Shown here in pieces: positions 1 to 8,592 of a stretch of DNA of 64,000 nucleotides. The translations under genes and the position numbers were made by a program. The notes below the pieces were generated by a model, which saw only the letters and a program-made list of their open reading frames with translations, searched no databases and was not told where the DNA came from. Positions within the stretch are counted from its first letter, which is position 1. Each line of letters starts with the position of its first letter. This DNA comes from Cyanobium sp. Morenito 9A2 (GTDB lineage Bacteria > Cyanobacteriota > Cyanobacteriia > PCC-6307 > Cyanobiaceae), in contig NZ_JAGQBJ010000001.1 of assembly GCF_024345575.1 (NCBI RefSeq), positions 582,673 through 646,672 on the forward strand, in the 5' to 3' direction.

Positions 1-185
1 TCGGCCTCGGCCCTTCCTTGTTGGATTCCCTCCAGCAGCAACCGGGTGCTGGCCTCCACCCGCTGGCGGGCCAGCAGCTCGGCGCCGCTGCCGAAGGCCA
101 GGGCCCCCAGGATCCCCAGCACGGCCACTGTGACCAGCAGTTCCGGCAGGCTGAAGGCGGCTCCGGTTTGGTGGCGGCGGCTCAT
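1..185 (-). CDS. Type IV prepilin-like protein, 5' part only (runs off left edge)
   Basis: The first 61 codons are present and the rest lies outside the window. The protein opens with a short basic leader (MSRRHQTGA) followed by AFSLPELLVTVAVLGILGAL, the classic prepilin layout: a phenylalanine at +1, a glutamate at +5 and a hydrophobic helix. The residue before the expected PilD cleavage point is Ala, not the usual Gly, which is tolerated in minor pilins. The start codon overlaps the stop of the preceding gene as ATGA, so it is the third gene of a translationally coupled pilin operon. It probably encodes a minor pilin or pseudopilin exported to a type IV pilus for motility or DNA uptake. Confidence 0.8.
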   Translation of the reverse strand, partial: MSRRHQTGAAFSLPELLVTVAVLGILGALAFGSGAELLARQRVEASTRLLLEGIQQGRAEA

Positions 186-604
186 GGGGTCACCCCCGTC
201 GCGCAGAGCCCGTAGGCCGCCGGGGTGAACAGCCGCTGGCGGCTCAGCGCTGGGCTCGCTCCGCGGAAGACCAGGCGTACCTCCCGCGGACCCAGCGCCT
301 CCAGCTGACGCTCCAGGCCCGTCGGCAACGCCCCAGGCCCAGGCGCAGACCCCTGGCTGGAATTGATCAGCGCCACCATCAGGCCCGCCGGATCAACGCA
401 GGCCGGATCGGGGCTCGGGCGTTGGGCCGCCCCCTGGCGCAGGCGCTGGTCGGCCGCGAGCAGTTCCAGCTCGATCCGCTCCATCCGCTCGCGATCGGCC
501 CGCTGTTCAACCAGCGAGCGCCCCATGCCGGCGGTGAGCTGCAAGGAACTGCCGCTGGCCAGGCTGAACACCAGCGAACCGATCAACACGTCGGCGAAGT
601 TCAT
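182..604 (-). CDS. Minor pilin-like membrane-anchored protein
   Basis: This is a 140-aa protein starting MNFADVLIGSLVFSLASGSS, with one N-terminal hydrophobic segment and then an amphipathic helix rich in Arg and Glu (about residues 28-60). It has no GF-type prepilin cleavage motif, but the architecture and the position between two pilin-like genes point to a minor pilin or pilus assembly subunit. The ATG overlaps the upstream stop (ATGA at 601-604), and its own stop overlaps the next start (182-185). A longer reading frame to 1114 exists, but its extra N-terminus is Pro/Gly/Arg-rich shadow of the upstream gene. The exact role is not recognised. Confidence 0.7.
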   Translation of the reverse strand: MNFADVLIGSLVFSLASGSSLQLTAGMGRSLVEQRADRERMERIELELLAADQRLRQGAAQRPSPDPACVDPAGLMVALINSSQGSAPGPGALPTGLERQLEALGPREVRLVFRGASPALSRQRLFTPAAYGLCATGVTP

Positions 605-1074
605 GGCCCCTCCTGGCGCAGGCCGCGCACCAGGGCGCTGCCGGGGTCGAGGCTGAGTCGGAAGCTGCCGGTGCGGGCGGTCTGCGACCCTGCTGCCGCC
701 GCCGGATCGTTCTGAACCTGGAGCTGAATCAGGGCCGAATCGGCGCTGGCGTTCCAGCTCAGCAGCTGCACCGTGGCGCTTCCCTCCCCCGAGGGCACCT
801 GCAGGCTCGCGGCGGGCGTGCTGCCGAGCAGCAGCTGAGCCGCGACCAGCTGGGCGGCAGAGTTCAGGGCGTCCTCGCCCTGGCGGCGGCGCAGGTCGGC
901 TGTCAGGGCCTGGCGGCTGGCCAGGGCCGTGCCCAGCAGCGAGAGGCTGCTGAGCACCATCACCAGCCCCGCCAGCGTCGCCAGGGGCAGCACGGCACCG
1001 GCGTCCGCCCGGCGCAGGGGCCCCTGGGGGCATGGGGGGCCTGGGGGCCCCAGGCGCTGAAGGGGGCGGGGCAT
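601..1074 (-). CDS. Minor pilin / PilX-like protein
   Basis: The protein has 157 aa. A Pro-rich basic leader of about 25 residues precedes a hydrophobic helix (VLPLATLAGLVMVLSSLSLL) and a coiled-coil-prone stretch with RQALTADLRRRQGEDALNSA, then a polar C-terminal domain. Short leader, single N-terminal helix and alpha-helical spine are the layout of PilX/PilV-like minor pilins, although the GFxxxE signature is absent. It is first in a three-gene unit joined by ATGA overlaps. The assignment rests on layout and neighbours, not on a recognised family motif. Confidence 0.65.
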   Translation of the reverse strand: MPRPLQRLGPPGPPCPQGPLRRADAGAVLPLATLAGLVMVLSSLSLLGTALASRQALTADLRRRQGEDALNSAAQLVAAQLLLGSTPAASLQVPSGEGSATVQLLSWNASADSALIQLQVQNDPAAAAGSQTARTGSFRLSLDPGSALVRGLRQEGP

Positions 1075-1135
1075 CGGAAACCTCTCCGGATGAACTCCCG
1101 TTCAGCGTTCCCACCGGTGGACAGGGCCGAGGGGC

Positions 1136-1437
1136 TCAGGCCTGGGAATCAGCCCTGGAAGTGGTGTGACGCTGCAGTCCCAACGCTGCGATCACCGTCA
1201 AGACCGTGCCCACTTCAAGATTGCCCCTAGGGGAGAGCGCCTCGTAGGGGGTTTCACGCCCAAGGACGACTTCGCGGGCGATCTGAGTCATCCCCTTGGC
1301 CCGGGCGATGTCCCCCAACGCCGCGCCAGCACCCGAGGATCGCCTTCCTCGGGCGCCGCATCGAGATAGGCGGCCCCATCCGCATCGCTGCGGAGATGAT
1401 CCGCGGCATCCCAAGGGGTGGTGAGCGTTCTGGGCAT
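1136..1437 (-). pseudogene. Addiction-module antidote (HigA/DNA-binding type), frameshifted
   Basis: The start at 1437 reads MPRTLTTPWDAADHLRSDAD and continues to DPRVLAR. The frame is then lost, and the expected continuation (ALGDIARAKGMTQIAREVV, GRETPYEALSP, LGLQRHTT) follows one frame away to the stop at 1136. A single missing G near 1320 explains it. The two halves together make a full-length (about 100 aa) antidote of the family that pairs with RelE/HigB-like toxins, with an XRE-like helix-turn-helix around the MTQIARE segment. I see no toxin gene on the upstream side. It is either a real pseudogene or a one-base assembly error. The decayed neighbour at 1663-2281 favours decay. Confidence 0.75.
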
Positions 1438-1662
1438 GGCTCGATCCTCCAGGGAGCGTGGTCGCCCTAGCCGCCCCTTGCTTGCCGCAGGAGCAACGGG
1501 TTCAACCTCAAAGCGGAATCGGCCAGCGCGTCCCTCTGCCCAGGACCTGGGCGAAGCGCCGATTCCATTCGGGCTAAAGGCCCCAGGTCTCTGGGCGGCT
1601 GATTCAACCCGTCGGCGCAGCGTTCAGCGACCCGCCCATTCTGGCTACCGCCATGGGCCTTC

Positions 1663-2281
1663 TCAGACGTTCCAGATGGGGGCCAGATCCACCTCCAACC
1701 CTGGGAACGGTGCACCGCTCTCCAGCGGGGCGGCGGCGTCCTGGCGCTCGACGGTGGTGGCGCCAGCACGCCAGATCTCCACGGCCCGTTTCTCAGGAAG
1801 CAAGAACCAACCCAGCTGGACACCATTGGCCCGATAGGTCTCCATCCTCGGGCGCAGGGCGCTGACGCCACAGCTCCCCTCGGCTGAGGCGCTGGCCAGT
1901 TCGACCACCAACTCGGGGCAGAGGGGGGCGAAGTCCCCGGCGTTGCTCCGGGCTGAGGGCCTGCCAGCGATCCATGCGTACCAAGGAGGCATCGGGGCTG
2001 AGCACCCAGCCGTCCGGCAGACGGAATCCGGTGGAGCTGTCGAACCCCTGCTAGTCGCCCGAGGCCTTCGCGAAGCGTTTGAGCTGGAAGGACAACTCGC
2101 CGTTGCGGGCGCCGGTTGCGCTGCCGGTGGGGGTTATGGCGATCAGCTGGCCATCCGCCGTCAGTTCCAGCAGCGCATCGGGATTGGCCTGGCACACCCG
2201 CTCAAACTGATCGTTATTGAGCCGCAGATCCCACGGCAGCTGCAGGGGCTGCAGAGCGGGCCATGGGCTTGGAGGGGCCAG
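1663..2281 (-). pseudogene. Uma2 (DUF820) family protein remnant
   Basis: Pieces of a Uma2-type protein, a PD-(D/E)XK nuclease-fold family abundant in cyanobacteria, are visible in order. They are PLQLPWDLRLNNDQFERV, then FQLKRFAKASGD, an in-frame TAG at 2051-2053, FDSSTGFRLPDGWVLSPDAS, and a frameshift near 1935. After the shift come FAPLCPELVVELASASAE, METYRANGVQLGWFLLPEKR and a terminal LEVDLAPIWNV ending at 1663. The family's conserved PDA...ARP and E-V-S/R-S segments are recognisable. No start codon could be placed at the upstream end. It carries at least one nonsense and one frameshift lesion, so it is unlikely to be functional. Confidence 0.75.
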
Positions 2282-2478
2282 CGTTATGAACCAACCGCCA
2301 GGTGACCATCAGCCTACCGACAACGTTCGGCTCGTCCCATGGTGCCGGGCCCGTCCGACCCTTACCCGATCCGGTGGTCGATGACCTGGCGCGCCGGGGG
2401 GCCACCACTTCGTCCGCGGGTCTCCAGCTGAAAGGGGCGGCCTTGATCAGCGAGGAGCGCGACGCTTGAGCCGCCGCC

Positions 2479-4287
2479 CTACTGGTTCAACTTCAGCACC
2501 GCCATGAACGCCTCCTGGGGCACGTCCACCTTGCCCATCGCTTTCATGCGTTTCTTGCCCTTGGCCTGCTTCTTGAGGAGCTTCTTCTTGCGGCTGATGT
2601 CGCCGCCGTAGCACTTGGCGAGCACGTCTTTGCGGATCGCACTGATGCTTTCGCTGGCGATGATGCGGCTGCCGATCGAGGCCTGGATCGGAATTTTGAA
2701 CTGCTGGCGCGGGATCAGCTCCTTGAGCTTCTCCACCAAGCCCTTGCCCACGTTGTAGGCCTTGTCGCGGTGCACGATCGTGGTGAGTGGATCGGCTTTT
2801 TCAGCGTTGATCAGCACATCGAGGCGCACCAGTTCGTTCTTGCGGTAGCCGATCAGGCTGTACTCCATCGAGGCGTAGCCTTTCGTGCGGCTCTTCATCT
2901 GATCGAAGAAGTCGGTCACCACCTCCGCCAGGGGCATCTCGTAGTGCAGGGTCACCCGTTCCGGGGTGATGAACTTCATGTCGATGAACTCGCCCCGGCG
3001 CTCCTGACAGAGCTCCATCAGAGCCCCGTTGTAGGTGTTGGGGGTGTAGATCTCCAGCTTCACGTAGGGTTCCTCGATCGATTCGCGCTGCTGCGGATCG
3101 GGCAGGGTGGCGGGGTTGTCCACCATCAAGGTGCTGCCGTCGACCATGTTCACCTGGTAGATCACCGACGGCGCCGTCACGATCAAGTCCAGGTCGTATT
3201 CGCGCTCCAGGCGCTCCTGCACGATCTCCATGTGCAGCAGGCCCAGGAAGCCGCAGCGGAAGCCAAAACCCATGGCGCTGCTGGTTTCTGGTTCGTACTT
3301 CAAGGCGGCATCGGAGAGTTGCAGCCGATCGAGCGCCTCGCGCAGATCCGGGTACTGGTCGGCGTCGGTGGGGAACAGGCCGCAGAACACCATCGGCTTG
3401 GCCTCGGCGTAGCCCGGCAGGGGCGCCTCGGCCGGATCAGCCAGCAGGGTGATCGTGTCGCCCACGCGGGCATCGGCCACCGCCTTGATCGAGGCTGCCA
3501 GGTAGCCCACCTCACCCGCATGCAGGCTCTCCACCTGGCGCTGATCCGGCGCCATCACCCCCACCTCATCGAGCTCGATGGTCTTGCCGCTGGCCATCAG
3601 CAGCACCTTGTCTTTGCGCGCGATCCGTCCGCTGATCACCCGGAAATAGACGATCACGCCCCGGTAGGCGTCGTAATAGGAATCAAAGATCAGTGCCCGC
3701 AGGGGTTCGTTCACCCGATCGGGCGGCGGCGGCACCCGCTCCACCACCGCCTGCAGGATCTCAGGGATGCCCAAGCCCGTCTTGGCGGAGCAGGGGATCG
3801 CGTTGGAGGTGTCGAGGCCGATGATCGACTCGATCTCCTCGCTGATGCGCGCCGGATCGGCCCCGGGCAGGTCGATCTTGTTGAGCACCGGGATGATCTC
3901 CAGATCGTTCCCCATCGCCAGATACACGTTCGCCAGGGTCTGGGCCTCCACCCCCTGGCTCGCATCCACCACCAGCAACGCGCCCTCACAGGCCTGGAGC
4001 GAGCGGCTCACCTCGTAGGAGAAATCGACGTGACCGGGGGTGTCGATCAGGTTGAGGATGTACGTCTCGCCATCGGCGGCGGTGTACTCCATCCGCGCCG
4101 CCTGGAGCTTGATCGTGATGCCGCGCTCCCGCTCCAGTTCCATGTTGTCGAGGAACTGGGCCTGCATGTCGCGCGCTGCCACGGTGCCGGTGGCCTGCAG
4201 CAACCGATCGGCCAGGGTCGATTTGCCGTGGTCGATGTGGGCAATGATGCAGAAATTGCGGATCCGTGAAACGGGAACATCGGTCAT
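2479..4287 (-). CDS. lepA: Elongation factor 4 (LepA), back-translocating ribosomal GTPase
   Basis: This 602-aa translation GTPase acts on stalled or mistranslocated ribosomes. The G-domain motifs are clear near the N-terminus: AHIDHGKS (P-loop), DTPGHVDF (G3) and NKIDLP (G4). EF-G-like domains II, III and V follow, then the LepA-specific C-terminal domain ending in a lysine-rich tail ([17 protein letters not shown]). The length is normal for the family. The start [22 protein letters not shown] is the usual LepA N-terminus. It stands alone, with a toxin-antitoxin pair transcribed away from it on the other side. Confidence 0.97.
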   Translation of the reverse strand: MTDVPVSRIRNFCIIAHIDHGKSTLADRLLQATGTVAARDMQAQFLDNMELERERGITIKLQAARMEYTAADGETYILNLIDTPGHVDFSYEVSRSLQACEGALLVVDASQGVEAQTLANVYLAMGNDLEIIPVLNKIDLPGADPARISEEIESIIGLDTSNAIPCSAKTGLGIPEILQAVVERVPPPPDRVNEPLRALIFDSYYDAYRGVIVYFRVISGRIARKDKVLLMASGKTIELDEVGVMAPDQRQVESLHAGEVGYLAASIKAVADARVGDTITLLADPAEAPLPGYAEAKPMVFCGLFPTDADQYPDLREALDRLQLSDAALKYEPETSSAMGFGFRCGFLGLLHMEIVQERLEREYDLDLIVTAPSVIYQVNMVDGSTLMVDNPATLPDPQQRESIEEPYVKLEIYTPNTYNGALMELCQERRGEFIDMKFITPERVTLHYEMPLAEVVTDFFDQMKSRTKGYASMEYSLIGYRKNELVRLDVLINAEKADPLTTIVHRDKAYNVGKGLVEKLKELIPRQQFKIPIQASIGSRIIASESISAIRKDVLAKCYGGDISRKKKLLKKQAKGKKRMKAMGKVDVPQEAFMAVLKLNQ

Positions 4288-4368
4288 CGCGCCTTGAAAG
4301 CCCGTTCAGGGAAGCCAGTGGGGACGATCCTAGGAATCAGGTGCCTGGGCCCCAGGACAAACATCTCA

Positions 4369-4386
4369 ACTAAGCTAAGACTTAGT
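4369..4386. promoter_or_regulatory. Inverted repeat upstream of the antitoxin gene (candidate operator)
   Basis: ACTAAG-ctaaga-CTTAGT is a perfect 6-bp inverted repeat with a 6-base spacer. It lies 13 bases before the antitoxin start and overlaps the likely promoter. Phd/YefM antitoxins are known to autoregulate by binding such palindromes. The link here is inference. Confidence 0.4.
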
Positions 4387-4399
4387 CCACTCCCGAGCC

Positions 4400-4684
4400 A
4401 TGGCGCCCCCAGCTCAGCCGTCGCCCAAGCAGGGGGGCCTGCGCCAGGTCAACGTGCACGAAGCCAAAACCCAGCTCTCCCGACTGCTCCAGGAGGTGGA
4501 AGCCGGCCAGGCGGTGGTGATCGCCCGGGCCGGGGTCCCCATCGCCCAGCTGGTGCCCCTGCATCGCATCGCCCCCGGCGTCGCGCCGCCAGGGGCGATG
4601 CGCGGTGAGATCACCATGGCGGACGACTTCGATCGGCCCCTGGACGACCTGTTCACAGTTCTGCAGACGCCGATGGCCCCCTGA
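4400..4684 (+). CDS. Phd/YefM-family antitoxin
   Basis: This 94-aa protein contains the Phd/YefM core: VNVHEAKTQLSRLLQEVEAG followed by VVIARAGVPIAQLVPL, at about residues 17-53. It would bind DNA as a dimer and use its flexible acidic C-terminus (DDFDRPLDDLF) to cover the toxin's active site. It sits 3 bases upstream of a PIN-domain toxin gene, the standard two-gene arrangement with the antitoxin first. An inverted repeat just upstream is a plausible autoregulatory operator. An N-terminal extension of about 16 residues means a start at a later codon is possible. Confidence 0.9.
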   Translation: MAPPAQPSPKQGGLRQVNVHEAKTQLSRLLQEVEAGQAVVIARAGVPIAQLVPLHRIAPGVAPPGAMRGEITMADDFDRPLDDLFTVLQTPMAP

Positions 4685-4687
4685 TCC

Positions 4688-5077
4688 ATGGCACGGTTGC
4701 TCCTCGACACCCACTTGGTGCTCTGGTGGATCGGAGATCACCCGCGGCTGCCCAAGGCCGCCATTGGGCTGATCCGCGACCCCGATAACGAGGTCCATGT
4801 CAGCCAGGTCTCGCTCTGGGAGCTGGCGATCAAATCCTCCCTGGGGCGGCTCGATGCCGACCTGGCCAGGCTTGAGCAGTGCATTCCCGCCCAGGGCTTC
4901 CGCTGGTTGCCGATCCGCAACCAGCACCTGCTGGCGGTGGCCGAACTGGAGACCAGCCCTTTGCACCACGACCCGTTTGATCGGCTTCTGGTGGCCCAGA
5001 GCCGCTGTGAACCGCTACGGCTCCTCACGTCCGATCGCCAGCTCGCGGCCTATGGGCCCACGGTGACGGTGCTCTGA
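4688..5077 (+). CDS. PIN-domain toxin (VapC-like endoribonuclease)
   Basis: The 129-aa protein is a type II toxin of the PIN family paired with a Phd-type antitoxin. Conserved acidic residues of the Mg-dependent ribonuclease site are visible: D near the start in LLLDTHLVLWW, E in VSLWELAIKSSLGRL, and D in HHDPFDRLLVAQ with a final TSDRQLAAYG. The length is typical. It starts 3 bases after the antitoxin stop, indicating co-translation. Members of this PIN subgroup cleave RNA, and the exact target cannot be read from the sequence. Confidence 0.92.
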   Translation: MARLLLDTHLVLWWIGDHPRLPKAAIGLIRDPDNEVHVSQVSLWELAIKSSLGRLDADLARLEQCIPAQGFRWLPIRNQHLLAVAELETSPLHHDPFDRLLVAQSRCEPLRLLTSDRQLAAYGPTVTVL

Positions 5078-5131
5078 AACCAGACGACCGCCAGGCCAGC
5101 TCACTAAGCTCAACTCAGCTTCCAAGCCCCC

Positions 5132-5389
5132 ATGAGCACTGAAACCGTCAACGACCCCCGCGCCCTCACGATCGAGAACGTGGAACGCGTGCTCGATGAG
5201 CTGCGCCCCTACCTGATGGCCGACGGCGGCAACGTCGAAATCGTGGAGATTGACGGCCCGATCGTGAAGGTGCGCCTCCAGGGCGCTTGCGGCACCTGCC
5301 CCAGCAGCACCATGACCCTGAAGATGGGCATCGAGCGCAAGCTGCGGGAGGAAATCCCCGAAGTGAACGAAGTGGTTCAGGTGCTCTGA
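5132..5389 (+). CDS. nfu: NifU-like Fe-S scaffold protein (Nfu domain)
   Basis: The 85-aa protein is a single NifU C-terminal domain. The Fe-S-binding CxxC lies in [21 protein letters not shown], and [15 protein letters not shown] is the conserved N-terminal half. In cyanobacteria such stand-alone Nfu proteins are the main scaffold delivering [4Fe-4S] and [2Fe-2S] clusters, for example to photosystem I. The gene is monocistronic and converges on the glycosyltransferase gene with only a 9-base gap. Confidence 0.93.
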   Translation: MSTETVNDPRALTIENVERVLDELRPYLMADGGNVEIVEIDGPIVKVRLQGACGTCPSSTMTLKMGIERKLREEIPEVNEVVQVL

Positions 5390-5398
5390 AGCAAAACT

Positions 5399-7150
5399 TC
5401 ACACTCGGGTGCGAGAGGCAAGGTCTTGGACTATGCCCCGCGCTGATTCAAGAACAAAATTCTCAAATCCTCTTACGAACTCCATTCTGTCGTAAAGATT
5501 GGATTGAGCTTTTTCTTGTATTTCCTGTCGCAAGGATGATCTGATTGCAGGATTGTTAGAGATTTGTGCCGCCAACTTTACATACTCATCCAATGTCTGA
5601 GCGATGGGTGGTTGTGAAACACCCATCAAGCGATAAGCGGCTGCAACCATTCGCGTTCGAAGGAACTTTCCTTCCAATGTAACTGTTGGCGTGCCGGCAT
5701 GGAGGGTTTCAAACAGTGTGATGCCACTACCAAAATAGATCGGATCTAACAACACGTCGATACACCCAGCCAACCCAAAAAAATCTTTTCTAGACATGCG
5801 ACCGAGCAGGATCAGCCGTTCACTGACAGATGGCGCCTGCTCAGCCATCCGGTTCAAAAAAATCTCCGTCGACGAGGTGACTTCAGATTCCACGAAGACG
5901 AACCAAGCTTTGGGCGCATCAAGGGCCAGCCGCTCCAGAACCGCATCAAAATCTGGGTGGATCTTTTCAAGCGATTGGAGGCAGCCGATCAGAGCGTCAT
6001 CTGGGGGAAGAAAGAAATAATCTCGCGTGAGCAAGGAACCTTCTATCGCATCCGATGGGAAGCAACATGGCAAACCCGGTAACCGAATCAGCCTTTCGCT
6101 GTAATGGTCTTGGCCCATTTCGGGCTCTACCAAATCCCCTGAAATGTAGGCATCAACGAAGGGCATGCCAGACGTTTGCGGCCAACCCCACCCAGTTACC
6201 TGCAGTGGTGCGTGACGACGGGCGGCAAGCTGAGTCATGGCTGGGTGGGTGCCGATGTCAGTGAAAAACAGCACATCAAGAGTGAGAGCACGCAGACGTT
6301 CAGTGGATTCATCCAAGGAACCGGAGAGACGCACAACTTCTTGACAGCACGACTCCAGTCGATCGGTGGTTGCATCGTGCTTTGCGTCGGCGAGGTGGAT
6401 CAGCACCACCTCGATTTGATCTCGATCGAGGTGTCGAATAAGACCCTCGAATGCCCTGGTGACACTGTGATCATAGAAACACCCAGATAGAAAGCCAACT
6501 CTGATTTTCCTTGAACTTGTCTGGCCAGGATTGACGTAAACCTCACTAGCAGCTGACTGGTCGCCAAATGAACGAACCATCAGACGCCCATAAGCCTCCA
6601 ATAACGGGCGATCATTCTGGTTATGAGTGCTGAGGTAGAAGGGATGACATGTCAATGTTGTAGGCATGCACTCGGTGCATTCATCCTTCACAATCGCATC
6701 CATTAGAGCCAAGCAACGCTTGCGTAGATTGCTGATCTGCTCGGTCGATGACGCAACTACTGGCAACACAAAGGCATGATTGAGTTGCAGGATTAGCGAA
6801 TTAGGGCGCAGGGCGAGTGCTTCAGAATGCCAATGAATGGCCTCGTCTGGCCTGGAAATACTACGATAGAGAAAACCTAAAGCTGAGCGGCATTCGATAT
6901 TGCTGGGGTCCAATTCTGCTGCACACTTGAGCGCCTGAGCAGCTTCTCCCAAAAGACCCAAATGGCCCAGAGTCTGGCCGAGTCGATCCCAGGCCAACGC
7001 CGAATGAGGGTCTCGCTCAAGCACCAACAGAAATGTCTGGCGTGCTTCCTGATGGGCGCCATCGGCAGCGAGCTCGATTCCGTGCTGAAGAAGAGACCTT
7101 GCTTCCTCGGCACCCAAGGTCAGTTTCTCTGATGGGTCAAGCTCAGACAA
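5399..7150 (-). CDS. TPR-containing O-GlcNAc-transferase-like (SPINDLY/GT41) glycosyltransferase
   Basis: The 583-aa protein has about three TPR helices at residues 15-150 (HGIELAADGAHQEARQTFLL, LGLLGEAAQALKCAAELDPS, SRPDEAIHWHSEALALRP). A GT41 catalytic region follows, with APLQVTGWGWPQTSGMPFVD, YFFLPPDDALIGCLQSLEKI and a donor-site stretch DPIYFGSGITLFETLHAGTP. Such proteins transfer a sugar to Ser/Thr of proteins or act in cell-surface glycosylation. Base composition is clearly lower in GC than the flanking nfu and serS genes, and it is wedged between two housekeeping genes, so acquisition by transfer is likely. The substrate is unknown. Confidence 0.85.
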   Translation of the reverse strand: MSELDPSEKLTLGAEEARSLLQHGIELAADGAHQEARQTFLLVLERDPHSALAWDRLGQTLGHLGLLGEAAQALKCAAELDPSNIECRSALGFLYRSISRPDEAIHWHSEALALRPNSLILQLNHAFVLPVVASSTEQISNLRKRCLALMDAIVKDECTECMPTTLTCHPFYLSTHNQNDRPLLEAYGRLMVRSFGDQSAASEVYVNPGQTSSRKIRVGFLSGCFYDHSVTRAFEGLIRHLDRDQIEVVLIHLADAKHDATTDRLESCCQEVVRLSGSLDESTERLRALTLDVLFFTDIGTHPAMTQLAARRHAPLQVTGWGWPQTSGMPFVDAYISGDLVEPEMGQDHYSERLIRLPGLPCCFPSDAIEGSLLTRDYFFLPPDDALIGCLQSLEKIHPDFDAVLERLALDAPKAWFVFVESEVTSSTEIFLNRMAEQAPSVSERLILLGRMSRKDFFGLAGCIDVLLDPIYFGSGITLFETLHAGTPTVTLEGKFLRTRMVAAAYRLMGVSQPPIAQTLDEYVKLAAQISNNPAIRSSLRQEIQEKAQSNLYDRMEFVRGFENFVLESARGIVQDLASRTRV

Positions 7151-7269
7151 ATCAACTGCGCACAGCTACAGGAATACTAACGACGCACTTTTTATCACTC
7201 AGCGCATACACCCGTTTTGAGAGCTTCGGGGCAGCCCCGTAAGCTCCCCTTTCCCTTGGCGATCGAGCC

Positions 7270-8550
7270 GTGCTGGACCAGCGCCTGGTGCGCCAGAACC
7301 CTGAGCTGGTGGTCGAGCAGCTCGGGCGCCGTGGCCTCAAGCTCGACCTCACCGGCCTGCAGCTGATCGCCCAGCAACAGCGCGACCTCGAAGAGCAGCT
7401 CAGCAACCTGCAGGCCGAGGGCAACCGTGTGGGCAAGGAGGTGGGCCAGCGCATCTCGACCGGCGCCTCGCCGGCGGGCCCGGAAGTGAAGGAGCTGCGC
7501 GAGCTCGGCAACCGCCTCAAGCAGCAGGTGGCGGTGCTCGATGAGGAGGAGAAATCCCTCAGCGCCCGCTTGCGCGAGCAGCTGCTGGGCCTGCCCAACC
7601 TGCCCTCGGCCCTCAGCCCCGAGGGGGTCAGCGAAGCCGACAACATCGAGGTCAAGCGCTGGGGGGAACCCCGGATCGAAATGGGCCTGCAGGAGCATGG
7701 CGCCATCGCCGAACGGCTCGGCCTGCTCGACACCGAGCGCTCCGTGCGCATCGCCCAGAGCCGCTTCGTGACCTTGCTGGGCCAGGGGGCGCGGCTGGAA
7801 AGAGCCTTAATCAGCTTCATGATCGACCTGCACGCCCGTAAGGGCTACCGCGAGGTCTTGCCGCCGATCCTGGTGAACACCGCCAGCCTCACGGGCTCCG
7901 GCCAGCTACCCAAATTCGCGGAAGAAAGCTTCCGCTGCGCCGACGATGACCTCTGGCTCACCCCCACCGCCGAGGTGCCTCTCACCGCCTTGCACCGCGA
8001 CGAGGTGATCCCCGCCGAGCAGCTGCCGCTCAGATACGTCGCCTTCACCCCCTGCTTCCGGCGTGAGGCGGGCTCCTACGGCCGCGACACCAAGGGCCTG
8101 ATCCGCCTGCACCAGTTCCACAAGGTGGAGCTGTACTGGTTCTGCCATCCGCAGCACTCGGACGCGGCCCACGAGCAGCTCACGCGCGATGCCGAGTCCG
8201 TGCTTGAAGCCCTGGAGCTCCCCTACCGCCGTATCGAGCTCTGCACCGGCGATCTGGGCTTCTCCGCCGCCCGCACCTTTGATCTGGAGGTCTGGCTGGC
8301 GGGGGCCGGCACCTACCGGGAGATCTCCAGCTGCAGCACCTGCGCCGAGTTCCAGGCGCGGCGCTCCGCCATCCGTTTCAAGGAGGGCAAGGGCACCCAG
8401 CTGCTGCACACCCTCAACGGCAGCGGCCTGGCGATCGGCCGCACCATGGCCGCCCTGCTGGAGCACGGCCAGCAGGCCGATGGCTCGGTGGCCCTGCCGG
8501 CGGCGCTGTGGAGCTATTTCGGCGCCGAGCGCCTCACGGCGGAAGCTTGA
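7270..8550 (+). CDS. serS: Seryl-tRNA synthetase
   Basis: The 426-aa class II aminoacyl-tRNA synthetase charges tRNA-Ser. The N-terminal coiled-coil tRNA-binding arm spans roughly residues 30-110. Motif 2 is FTPCFRREAGSYGRDTKGL and motif 3 is GSGLAIGRTMAALLEHGQ. TAEVPLTALH and a downstream SCSTCAEFQARR are typical of the family. The start is GTG at 7270, giving MLDQRLVRQNPELV, which matches the usual N-terminus. It is likely co-transcribed with rseP, 42 bases downstream. Confidence 0.97.
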   Translation: MLDQRLVRQNPELVVEQLGRRGLKLDLTGLQLIAQQQRDLEEQLSNLQAEGNRVGKEVGQRISTGASPAGPEVKELRELGNRLKQQVAVLDEEEKSLSARLREQLLGLPNLPSALSPEGVSEADNIEVKRWGEPRIEMGLQEHGAIAERLGLLDTERSVRIAQSRFVTLLGQGARLERALISFMIDLHARKGYREVLPPILVNTASLTGSGQLPKFAEESFRCADDDLWLTPTAEVPLTALHRDEVIPAEQLPLRYVAFTPCFRREAGSYGRDTKGLIRLHQFHKVELYWFCHPQHSDAAHEQLTRDAESVLEALELPYRRIELCTGDLGFSAARTFDLEVWLAGAGTYREISSCSTCAEFQARRSAIRFKEGKGTQLLHTLNGSGLAIGRTMAALLEHGQQADGSVALPAALWSYFGAERLTAEA

Positions 8551-8592
8551 ACGGCTGCGCCAGACTCAGCCCTTCTCAAGCGTCGTTCCGTA

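Noticed and set aside
182..1114. A 310-codon frame covering the two upstream pilin genes
   Set aside because: The first 170 residues are Pro/Gly/Arg-rich and out of frame with the real 157-aa gene; only the part from 604 is kept.
2770..4269. A 499-codon open frame on the strand opposite lepA
   Set aside because: It is His/Val/Gln-rich shadow of a high-GC gene; lepA on the other strand is complete and conserved.
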